From an uncultured Clostridia bacterium (GTDB taxonomy: Bacteria; Bacillota; Clostridia; Christensenellales; UBA1242): a stretch of 10,330 nucleotides of DNA. Position 1 is the first letter of the stretch. Each line of letters begins with the position of its first letter. The notes beneath the pieces are model-generated. The model was not told where the DNA came from and did not search any database. It saw nothing but the letters and a program-made list of their open reading frames with translations. The stretch lies in contig CANQRE010000026.1 in assembly GCA_947626175.1 (NCBI GenBank), positions 1 through 10,330 of the forward strand, read 5' to 3'. Below, one piece after another: positions 5,630 to 10,330 of this stretch. The position numbers and the translations under genes were made by a program.

Positions 5630-5659
5630 TTGTTTAATAATTATGCTCGCAACTTATAT
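5630..5659 (+). promoter_or_regulatory. Possible promoter of the ArsR-type gene
   Basis: TTGTTT (5630-5635) and TTATAT (5654-5659) are spaced by 18 nt, with an 8-bp palindrome ATAATTAT (5637-5644) in the spacer. Both boxes are only partial matches in AT-rich DNA, so the assignment is weak. Confidence 0.3.
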
Positions 5660-5700
5660 ATGACGGCTGAAAAACAATTGACACAAAAAAGGGAGAAAAA

Positions 5701-6033
5701 ATGGGAGATTACATTTTGCTTAGTGAAAGAAGAAAAAATGAAATTTTGGGATTTTTGCCGTGCGACAGCGAACTAAACAAGCTTGCAAATTATTTTCAAA
5801 ATTTTTCTGATTTCACACGCCTTAAAATTATTTCTTGCCTGTCGCTTTGCGACATGTGCGTTGGCGACATATCTTCGCTTTTGGGCATAAATCAAACAAC
5901 AGTTTCCCATCAACTCAAAATTTTGAAAGACCAAGGGCTTGTGAGCTATCGGCGTGATGGAAAGATCCTTTTATATTCACTGCAGGAAAAATCTGTAAAC
6001 GATGTGATGATGTATGCTGTTGAATATTTGTGA
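5701..6033 (+). CDS. ArsR/SmtB-type winged-helix transcriptional regulator
   Basis: This 110-residue protein has the ArsR-family helix-turn-helix and wing. The sequence NFSDFTRLKIISCLS (34-48) leads into CDMCVGDISSLLG (50-62), then the recognition helix NQTTVSHQLKILKDQGLV (64-81) and the wing YRRDGKILLYSL (83-94). In arsenic sensors the third helix carries ELCVCDL. The aligned region here reads DMCVGDI: one cysteine (Cys53) stays, the second is Gly55, and an extra Cys50 lies just before. Cys21 and Cys46 are also present. The ligand, metal or otherwise, is therefore uncertain. The protein probably dimerises and represses. A GGGAG site lies 6 nt before the ATG. It is the first of four close plus-strand genes and divergent from the 60-residue protein. 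Confidence 0.9.
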   Translation: MGDYILLSERRKNEILGFLPCDSELNKLANYFQNFSDFTRLKIISCLSLCDMCVGDISSLLGINQTTVSHQLKILKDQGLVSYRRDGKILLYSLQEKSVNDVMMYAVEYL

Positions 6034-6062
6034 TTGACTTTTTTTTGCTGGAATGCTAAACT
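6034..6062 (+). promoter_or_regulatory. Internal extended -10 promoter giving a leaderless start
   Basis: TTGACT (6034-6039), beginning directly after the regulator's stop codon, is followed by a 17-nt spacer and TAAACT (6057-6062), preceded by TGC (extended -10). The -10 box ends 7 nt before ATG 6070, so the transcript should start at about the ATG. The box TTGACT is therefore better read as a -35 element than as a TTG start codon. Confidence 0.55.
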
Positions 6063-6069
6063 TGAGTCT

Positions 6070-6507
6070 ATGAAAGAAAACAAACTTTTCCCGTTTCCCC
6101 TTCCCTTTGGATGGAAGGTTTTAGATGAAAAATATGACCTTAAAAATGACCAAGGCCTTTTGTTTGTTGCCAATGTTTTAACGGCAAAAGGATTTGTTGT
6201 TTCAATTTTTGAAGCTGAAAAGGGCTTAAAGCTCAAAACATTTGACATGATGATTTCCGATTACAAAAAAATCACGCCTTCTTTAAGGCTTAAGAAAAAA
6301 TTTAATTTAAAAATAAAAGATATTACTTATCCTATATATATAATAGAAGGCGAAAACGGAAATTTGAGCATGCAGTTTTTTATGGAAAAGGAAAAAATTT
6401 TCAGTTTTGTCACATCTCTTACATATCCCGGAAAAACTTTTGAGGAATATCGCACAAAAAATCCTGTGATTGGAGAAGTGATTTCGCTCTTAAAGGGGGC
6501 AAAATGA
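6070..6507 (+). CDS. Conserved-context hypothetical protein (145 aa)
   Basis: I do not recognise this protein. It has a short aromatic/proline head (FPFPLPFGWKV, 6-16), then alternating beta-like segments (24-30, 37-44, 82-90, 97-109) and a helical end. The layout (a 'P-F-G-W' start, then a late segment like IYIIEGENGNLSMQFF) loosely recalls DcrB/PsbP-like single-domain proteins, but there is no signal peptide and I would not assign that family. ATG 6070 is preferred: the in-frame TTG at 6034 lies in a -35 box, and neither start has a clear Shine-Dalgarno site. The stop overlaps queH by 4 bp (ATGA), so the two are probably translated together. Confidence 0.72.
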   Translation: MKENKLFPFPLPFGWKVLDEKYDLKNDQGLLFVANVLTAKGFVVSIFEAEKGLKLKTFDMMISDYKKITPSLRLKKKFNLKIKDITYPIYIIEGENGNLSMQFFMEKEKIFSFVTSLTYPGKTFEEYRTKNPVIGEVISLLKGAK

Positions 6508-7052
6508 AAAAACTTTTGCTTCACAGTTGTTGCGGTCCATGTTCAACGCATGTGATAAATTGCCTTAAGGATGACTATGATTTGACAATTTTCTATTTTA
6601 ATCCTGCAATTTTTCCAGAAAAAGAATATCAAAAACGTTTGCAGGAGCAAGAGCGATATGCTAAAATTGTGGGAGTCAAAGTCATTGAAGACGACAAAAA
6701 CGAAAATGCGTTCCTTTCGCTGGTCAAGGGTCATGAATGTGACAAGGAAGGCGGCGAAAGATGCTCACTTTGTTTTGAAATGCGCCTAAGGCAAACTGCA
6801 AAGGTTGCAAAACAAAATGGATTTGACGTTTTTGCCACAACACTGACTGTTAGCCCACACAAAAACTCGCAAGTGATAAATGCAATCGGCCAAAAAATTG
6901 CAAAAGAGCAGGGCATCCCCTTTTTGGATGAAAACTTTAAAAAGAAGGATGGATATTTGAAAAGCATAAAGCTTTCGCAACAATTTGGGCTTTACAGGCA
7001 AAACTACTGCGGCTGCAGATTTTCAATAAGGAAGGAAGATGTTCAAAATTAG
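6504..7052 (+). CDS. queH: Epoxyqueuosine reductase QueH
   Basis: QueH is the cobalamin-independent enzyme that reduces epoxyqueuosine to queuosine in the anticodon of certain tRNAs, the last step of that pathway. The 182-residue product matches the family (formerly DUF208) throughout. It has HSCCGPCS at the N terminus (7-14; Cys9, Cys10, Cys13), ERCSLCFEMRL (86-95; Cys87, Cys90), ATTLTVSPHK (111-120), FKKKDGYLKSIKLSQQFGLY (145-164) and the closing YCGC (168-171). These cysteines bind an iron-sulfur cluster and an additional metal site in characterised members. The start overlaps the stop of the upstream gene (ATGA), and the end overlaps lepB by 14 bp. The other queuosine genes are not in this window, so the cell may salvage a precursor or carry them elsewhere. 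Confidence 0.95.
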   Translation: MKKLLLHSCCGPCSTHVINCLKDDYDLTIFYFNPAIFPEKEYQKRLQEQERYAKIVGVKVIEDDKNENAFLSLVKGHECDKEGGERCSLCFEMRLRQTAKVAKQNGFDVFATTLTVSPHKNSQVINAIGQKIAKEQGIPFLDENFKKKDGYLKSIKLSQQFGLYRQNYCGCRFSIRKEDVQN

Positions 7053-7845
7053 GAGAAAACAAACAACAGACAGGCAAAAAGAATACATAGATCGCCAAGT
7101 TAAAAAATTTCCGCGTGTTGTGTTCATCCTTTTTCTCATTTACTTTTTGCTGTTTGCCGCATATATAAGCTGGTTTATATATTTCAAGTCCACCTATGGC
7201 ATTTCCAGAGTTGAAGGCACAAGCATGCAAAACACCCTTAACCCTGAAGCACAAAATCGAACTGATGGCGATGACATGGTGTATGTCAACCACTCAAAAG
7301 ATCCTGAAATGTTTGACATCGTCATCATTGAAAGCAAAAATAACGATGACGACATATATCTGATCAAACGTGCCCTTGGCTTTGGCGGAGATTATATCAC
7401 AATCATGCAGGGCGAAGATGATTATTATCACGTTTACAAATATGACGAGCTCACAAATGAGCCTGTTCCGCTTGATGAGCCGTATGTCAAAAGCGAACAA
7501 GACTGGGCAATGTATGTGTCCTACACTCTTGACGGCGGGGTGAAATATGAAAGCAAGTTTTACAACACCTTTTTGTCAAGATCAAGCAAATATCAAATCA
7601 TGGAAGCTGGAGGAATAAAATATTTCCAAGTTCCGATGCGTGAAATATTTTATCTTGGCGACAACCGCGCTGTTTCATCTGATGCAAGAGAGCGTGGAAC
7701 CGCAAAACTTTCAAAAGTGCAAGGCGTGGCGGAAATAATATTGCCAGACGCAAACAAGCCGGGGGCAAATGTGCTTGGCATCAAAATCAAAGCGATTTTG
7801 TCCTTTTACTGGCAAAAACTGACCGCATTCTTCACCCGATCATAA
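7039..7845 (+). CDS. lepB: Signal peptidase I
   Basis: Type I signal peptidase removes signal peptides from exported proteins at the outer face of the cytoplasmic membrane. The 268-residue product has a basic cytoplasmic head (1-24) and a single span (25-48). The catalytic serine box is VEGTSMQNTL (Ser62), the lysine box is YLIKRALGFGGD (Lys110), and the C-terminal GDNR box continues with SSDARERG (207-220). The Ser-Lys dyad is intact. The boxes deviate slightly from the usual forms (QNT for xPT, ALGFGGD for VIGLPGD). An insert of about 65 residues, rich in Asp/Glu/Tyr, lies between the lysine and GDNR boxes (125-190). A strong AAGGAAGG site sits within the end of queH, so translation is probably coupled. 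A terminator follows immediately. Confidence 0.95.
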   Translation: MFKIRRKQTTDRQKEYIDRQVKKFPRVVFILFLIYFLLFAAYISWFIYFKSTYGISRVEGTSMQNTLNPEAQNRTDGDDMVYVNHSKDPEMFDIVIIESKNNDDDIYLIKRALGFGGDYITIMQGEDDYYHVYKYDELTNEPVPLDEPYVKSEQDWAMYVSYTLDGGVKYESKFYNTFLSRSSKYQIMEAGGIKYFQVPMREIFYLGDNRAVSSDARERGTAKLSKVQGVAEIILPDANKPGANVLGIKIKAILSFYWQKLTAFFTRS

Positions 7846-7876
7846 AAAAAGTGCCTAAATTTAAGGCATTTTTTTG
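7844..7876 (+). terminator. Rho-independent terminator after lepB
   Basis: The GC core TGCCT (7852-7856) / AGGCA (7864-7868) has a 7-nt loop and is extended by a G-T pair and by A7/T7 pairing. A run of T follows. It ends the four-gene plus-strand unit. Confidence 0.88.
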
Positions 7877-7917
7877 TGTTATTTGTTTAAAATTCCAAAA
7901 AATAGGTTAAAAACGTT

Positions 7918-7945
7918 TTGTTAAAATCAAATTTTATGCTACACT
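7918..7945 (+). promoter_or_regulatory. Extended -10 promoter of the HU gene
   Basis: TTGTTA (7918-7923), a 16-nt spacer and TACACT (7940-7945), preceded by TGC (extended -10). The predicted start near 7952 leaves a leader of about 39 nt with GGGAG before the ATG. Confidence 0.6.
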
Positions 7946-7960
7946 TTTTCTAGCATAAAA
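7932..7960. repeat. 10-bp inverted repeat over the HU promoter
   Basis: Perfect arms TTTTATGCTA (7932-7941) and TAGCATAAAA (7951-7960) are separated by 9 nt and span the -10 box to the likely transcript start. There is no following T tract on either strand that would make it a terminator. An operator, perhaps for autoregulation by HU or for another repressor, is the simplest reading. Confidence 0.55.
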
Positions 7961-7990
7961 AATGCTTAAATTCAAAAAAGGGAGAATATT

Positions 7991-8263
7991 ATGAACAAAT
8001 CTGAATTTATCAAAGCTTTTGCAGAAAAAGCAAATTTCACACAAAAAGATGCTGGAATTGCTTTTGAAGCTATGGTGGCAACAATCGTTGACACACTCAA
8101 AAAGGGAGACAAAATTGCAATTGCTGGTTTTGGATCTTATGAAATCAAAACAAAAGCTGCAAGAACTGGCATTAACCCAATGACAAAACAAAAGGTTAAA
8201 ATCAAAGCCTCAAAAGTTCCATCTTTCAAATTCGGAAACAGTTTCAAAGAAATCTTCAATTAA
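7991..8263 (+). CDS. hup: HU-family histone-like DNA-binding protein
   Basis: HU is a small dimeric protein that bends DNA and organises the nucleoid. The 90-residue product is the standard length. It has the helical dimerisation part (1-38, MNKSEFIKAFAEKANFT...), the hinge motif GFGSYE (46-51) and the beta arm (52-74) with RTGINPMT (58-65), whose proline intercalates in DNA. It closes with VPSFKFGNSFKE (76-87). A GGGAG site lies 7 nt before the ATG. The gene stands alone between its own promoter and terminator, and a 10-bp inverted repeat lies over the promoter. Confidence 0.97.
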   Translation: MNKSEFIKAFAEKANFTQKDAGIAFEAMVATIVDTLKKGDKIAIAGFGSYEIKTKAARTGINPMTKQKVKIKASKVPSFKFGNSFKEIFN

Positions 8264-8288
8264 AAAAACTCCGCAAAGGAGTTTTTTT
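8262..8288 (+). terminator. Rho-independent terminator after HU
   Basis: An 11-bp stem, A7-CTCC (8262-8272) pairing with GGAG-T7 (8278-8288), has the loop GCAAA. It begins within the stop codon TAA. Confidence 0.9.
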
Positions 8289-8381
8289 ATTTCTCCATGG
8301 CTTTGCTGCCATGATTTTGTTTAAGTGATTTTTTGAGCCTCTTAAGTCACCCGTTAAGGGGCAAGTGTTGCAAATGTGCAA
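8289..8381. other. Gap between convergent HU and rubrerythrin genes
   Basis: I see no gene here. Two small inverted repeats are present: CATGGC/GCCATG (8296-8301, 8308-8313) and TTGCA/TGCAA (8368-8372, 8377-8381). Neither has a T tract that would make it a convincing terminator for rubrerythrin. Confidence 0.5.
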
Positions 8382-8966
8382 TCACTGCTGAAGGTCAATC
8401 ACAACATAGCCCTGTGGATAGCCGCAAAGCGGACAAGTGTTCCATGCGGCTTTTTTGTTTTCGGAGTGGCCGCAATTTGAGCAAACAAACTGTTTTGCTT
8501 CCGCACTTTTATATAGCGCTTTTTTTGAAAACATTTGGGCGAGTGAACTTAGTTTTTGAGCGTGGATTTTTTCAACGTCCGCCACAAGCAAAAAAGATTT
8601 GTAAATGTCCAAAAACCCTTCATCCTTTGCAACCTTTGCAAAGGAAGGATAAATGTTTGTGGCTTCATATTCCTCAATCTGCGCCGATTCCGCAAGCGAA
8701 GTGCCAAGCTCCGATTGCTTAAACGGATAGCCGGCGTCAATGTTCACATTTCCATTTTTGCTTTTAAGGTTGTTTATCACATACTCATAAAAAGTTTTTG
8801 CATGCGCCATTTCGTTTTTTGCAAGCTGCTTTAATATTGTTGCAATGTAGTTAAACCCATTTTGCTTGGCATCCTTTGCCATAAATTGATATCTCGCCCC
8901 TGCTTGACATTCTGCCGCAAAAGCCCGAGCGAGATTTTCTTTTGTGACACTTTCTGAAAATTCCAT
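8382..8966 (-). CDS. rbr: Rubrerythrin
   Basis: Rubrerythrin is a cytoplasmic non-haem iron protein of anaerobes that reduces hydrogen peroxide with electrons passed through its rubredoxin domain. The 194-residue product has the ferritin-like four-helix domain with its diiron ligands: Glu19, NEMAH (Glu52, His55), Glu98/Glu99 region and VEKIH (Glu132, His135). The C-terminal rubredoxin domain has CSNC (Cys162, Cys165) and CPLC (Cys178, Cys181). I chose ATG 8964-8966 because GGAGG lies 7 nt upstream and the product begins like other family members. An upstream in-frame ATG at 9005 would add MTIVVIICHGGKI, part of which is the promoter and ribosome binding site. It is divergent from the CYTH-like gene across 100 bp. 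Confidence 0.97.
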   Translation of the reverse strand: MEFSESVTKENLARAFAAECQAGARYQFMAKDAKQNGFNYIATILKQLAKNEMAHAKTFYEYVINNLKSKNGNVNIDAGYPFKQSELGTSLAESAQIEEYEATNIYPSFAKVAKDEGFLDIYKSFLLVADVEKIHAQKLSSLAQMFSKKALYKSAEAKQFVCSNCGHSENKKAAWNTCPLCGYPQGYVVIDLQQ

Positions 8967-8985
8967 AATTTTTCCTCCATGGCAA

Positions 8986-9012
8986 ATTATAACCACAATT
9001 GTCACCTTTCAA
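8986..9012 (-). promoter_or_regulatory. Promoter of rubrerythrin
   Basis: The minus strand has a perfect TATAAT (8986-8991) with TTGAAA (9007-9012) 15 nt upstream, a shorter spacer than usual. An 8-bp palindrome ACAATTGT (8995-9002) fills the spacer. The predicted start is only about 13 nt before the ATG. Confidence 0.5.
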
Positions 9013-9016
9013 ACAT

Positions 9017-9046
9017 TTGCATTTTTTTTGGCGAATGTGCTAAAAT
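9017..9046 (+). promoter_or_regulatory. Promoter of the CYTH-like gene
   Basis: TTGCAT (9017-9022), an 18-nt spacer and TAAAAT (9041-9046), preceded by TGC (extended -10). The predicted start near 9053 sits at the GGAG site (9055-9058), giving a leader of about 14 nt. Confidence 0.55.
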
Positions 9047-9066
9047 TTAGAAAAGGAGAAATCAAG

Positions 9067-9834
9067 GTGCAAACACAAACATATCCATCAATCAAAGTGC
9101 ATTACGCCATGGTGCGAAATGGGGAAAACTTTATATTGGACAAGCTGGACAGAGCGCTTGGATTTTATCGAATATATTTTGACAGAAAAATCGATGGCTG
9201 GGAAATTATTTATGACACGCCAAATCACCTGCTTTCAAGTGCCGGAATTGTTTTAAGCAAACAATATGACGGCGAAATATATTTCAAAGTGCGCAAAATT
9301 TCATATCTTCCTTCGCAGCTGCGCAAACCAAGTGAAAAATTGTATCTCGCAAAGTGCAAAAAACAGGAGTCGCCAAAAGATTATCCCCTTCAAATTGCAA
9401 AGGCCATAAATGATGCTTTTGCCAACATTTTTACGATTGACCTTGTTGAAGTTGTCAAACAAGTGATCCCAATCTATGAAATCAAAGTAAAAGGCAATGC
9501 TTACATCCTGACAAGCGGAACAGGCGCAAAAGGACAAATCGTTTTTGAAAAAGCACGCTATCGCGACCTGGTTGGCGGACGAAAGGTCAAAACCAAAGGA
9601 GCAACGGTCACATTGTCAGGCGATCCAAATGACAAAAAGGAAGCTGAAGAGGTTTTGGACGCAATCGAACGCCGATGCAAAGAGCTTTTGATGTATGAAG
9701 AAAGCCGCTTTGAAATTGCTCAGCGCCTGCTTCGACCAAAAAGCGCTCCAAAAAATGTTCAAAAAACTCCAAAAAAATCAAAAAAAGAAGAAAAAATATC
9801 TGAGCAACAAATGGAAGACGCTGCGCAAAAATAA
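9067..9834 (+). CDS. CYTH-like (triphosphate tunnel fold) protein, divergent
   Basis: I chose GTG 9067-9069 because GGAG lies 8 nt upstream; the product is then 255 residues. An open frame continues further upstream but runs through the promoter and the divergent rubrerythrin region. Residues 46-66 (WEIIYDTPNHLL, then AGIVLSKQ) resemble the CYTH segment YxDTPxxxLxxxGIxLR, and the end of the globular part (ESRFEIAQRLL, 212-222) resembles the closing SKxxRGxxLL helix. In between are beta-type segments with KVR (74-76) and YEIKVKG (137-143). The catalytic ExExK of CYTH enzymes is not evident: the N-terminal strand reads YPSIKVHYAM (6-15). It may be an inactive or very divergent member. Residues 224-255 form a Lys/Pro- and Glu-rich tail. 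A role in polyphosphate or nucleotide signalling cannot be claimed. Confidence 0.6.
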   Translation: MQTQTYPSIKVHYAMVRNGENFILDKLDRALGFYRIYFDRKIDGWEIIYDTPNHLLSSAGIVLSKQYDGEIYFKVRKISYLPSQLRKPSEKLYLAKCKKQESPKDYPLQIAKAINDAFANIFTIDLVEVVKQVIPIYEIKVKGNAYILTSGTGAKGQIVFEKARYRDLVGGRKVKTKGATVTLSGDPNDKKEAEEVLDAIERRCKELLMYEESRFEIAQRLLRPKSAPKNVQKTPKKSKKEEKISEQQMEDAAQK

Positions 9835-9905
9835 ACAATTTTGTTGGCGATAAAAAAAGAAGAAAAAAATTTTTTGAATTTTTTTAAAAAAATATGTAAA
9901 AACAT

Positions 9906-9934
9906 TTGGTGAATAAATTTTTTTGTGATAATAT
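9906..9934 (+). promoter_or_regulatory. Promoter of the pilin-like gene
   Basis: TTGGTG (9906-9911), a 17-nt spacer and TAATAT (9929-9934), preceded by TGA (extended -10). The transcript start should be near 9941. Confidence 0.6.
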
Positions 9935-9993
9935 GAACTTGTAAATAAATAATTTCGCATAGAAAATTGTTTTTTACAAATATTAAAAAAAAC

Positions 9994-10070
9994 TCCTTAC
10001 CCAATCAAAAAATATAAGAAAAAGGGGCTGGAAGAGAGAGGAAGGTAAGGAAGGAAGGGTCTAAGGGCCC
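9994..10070 (+). promoter_or_regulatory. Structured purine-rich 5' leader
   Basis: TCCTTACC (9994-10001) can pair perfectly with GGTAAGGA (10044-10051). A second hairpin, GGGTC (10057-10061) with GGCCC (10066-10070) and loop TAAG, lies 5-7 bases before the GGAGG ribosome binding site region (10078-10082). I match it to no known riboswitch class. Confidence 0.4.
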
Positions 10071-10088
10071 GCAGAATGGAGGTTTCTT

Positions 10089-10330
10089 ATGTTATTAAAC
10101 AAAATTTTCGGATTTATGTCGATGCTCGGAAGTTGGAAAGATAGCTTTCTTATTCCAACCGACCAAGGCGGCGATGGAAAAAAAGTTTATGCAGGATTTG
10201 ACTGGGTAGTTCAACTGTTTGATTACCTTGGCCCTATTTTGTATGCTTTAATGGCACTTACTGCTGCAGCCGGCATGATTTACGCAATTGTTCTTGGTAT
10301 TAACCTTGCAAAAGCAGAAGACCAGTCAAA
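10089..10330 (+). CDS. Small membrane protein, pilin/VirB2-like (partial)
   Basis: Only the first 80 residues are present; the gene leaves the right edge. GGAGG lies 6 nt before ATG 10089-10091. The visible part has a short head, a Gly/Asp/Lys-rich turn (26-32), an amphipathic segment FDWVVQLFDYLGPILYAL (37-54) and a hydrophobic helix (55-72) ending in LGINLAKAEDQSK. The pattern of hydrophobic helices followed by 'Leu-Ala-Lys-Ala-Glu-Asp' is common in small clostridial membrane proteins related to VirB2/TrbC-type pilins of secretion systems, where a second helix follows. That assignment is tentative because the second half is missing. No other conjugation gene is visible in this window. The long leader and strong promoter suggest high, regulated expression. 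Confidence 0.6.
   Translation, partial: MLLNKIFGFMSMLGSWKDSFLIPTDQGGDGKKVYAGFDWVVQLFDYLGPILYALMALTAAAGMIYAIVLGINLAKAEDQS

Larger units (their letters stand above)
9835..10088 (+). other. Gap with A/T tracts and a long leader before the last gene
   Basis: I see no gene here. Bases 9855-9895 are nearly pure A and T in alternating tracts. A strong promoter follows at 9906-9934, then a leader of about 148 nt. Its second half (about 10013-10059) is almost all purine. Confidence 0.6.

Noticed and set aside
6034..6069. TTG at 6034 as start of the unknown protein
   Set aside because: It has no ribosome binding site, and TTGACT is explained as a -35 box with a matching extended -10 box 17 nt further on.
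8296..8313. CATGGC/GCCATG hairpin as a second terminator
   Set aside because: The following T tract is interrupted (ATTTTGTTT) on the plus strand and absent on the minus strand; the HU terminator just upstream is sufficient.
8333..8722. Open frame of 129 codons on the plus strand
   Set aside because: It lies opposite the well-supported rubrerythrin gene, lacks a ribosome binding site and reads as its antisense shadow.
8986..9004. PerR box in the rubrerythrin promoter
   Set aside because: Only one TTATAAT-like half is present; the other half does not match, and the palindrome ACAATTGT is not a PerR pattern.
8944..9066. Longer N terminus for the CYTH-like protein
   Set aside because: The extra stretch would cover the divergent rubrerythrin start and both promoters; GTG 9067 has a GGAG site 8 nt upstream.
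9855..9895. Terminator after the CYTH-like gene
   Set aside because: The A and T tracts could fold but contain no GC stem, so a rho-independent terminator cannot be supported.

Overview
The window comes from an AT-rich bacterial chromosome of the low-GC Bacillota type. Evidence for this: strong GGAG-type ribosome binding sites, extended -10 promoters, compact A-stem-U terminators, an HU-type histone-like protein, a YugP-family protein, a rubrerythrin and a Spo0A-type DNA-binding domain. An uncultured, probably anaerobic clostridial lineage fits best (inference; there is no rRNA or other phylogenetic marker here). I see no tRNA, rRNA, CRISPR array, insertion sequence or phage module, and no gene-free stretch over 300 bases.

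Layout. At 1-1635 the minus strand carries engB (ribosome-assembly GTPase), a TVP38/TMEM64 membrane protein and the start of a collagen-like protein that runs off the left edge. At 1763-3066 a stand-alone Spo0A C-terminal-type DNA-binding protein (+) converges on, and overlaps, a short-chain dehydrogenase (-). At 3183-4533 a small proline-rich membrane protein (+) and a YugP-like membrane protein (-) that has lost its zinc-protease residues share a bidirectional terminator. At 4668-5539 mscL (+) and a 60-residue Cys-containing hydrophobic protein (-) again share a bidirectional terminator. At 5701-7845 four tightly packed plus-strand genes follow: an ArsR-type regulator, an unknown protein, queH (queuosine biosynthesis) and signal peptidase I; the last three overlap end to start. 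Next come HU (7991-8263), a rubrerythrin (8382-8966, minus) and a divergent CYTH-like protein (9067-9834). The start of a pilin/VirB2-like small membrane protein behind a long purine-rich leader runs off the right edge.

Most of this is housekeeping: ribosome assembly, osmotic safety valve, tRNA modification, protein export, nucleoid structure and oxidative-stress defence. The unusual parts are: (i) three genes without a Shine-Dalgarno site (engB, the TVP38 gene and the unknown gene before queH), each with a -10 box 6-7 nt before the most sensible start codon, which suggests leaderless mRNAs; (ii) a YugP homologue whose HExGH-type motif reads QKVGL; (iii) a receiver-less Spo0A-type regulator with a changed recognition helix; (iv) inverted repeats over the promoters of HU, the YugP-like gene and the dehydrogenase; (v) a cluster of TTTTGC(C) elements between the small protein and the ArsR-type gene; (vi) a structured purine-rich leader before the last gene.
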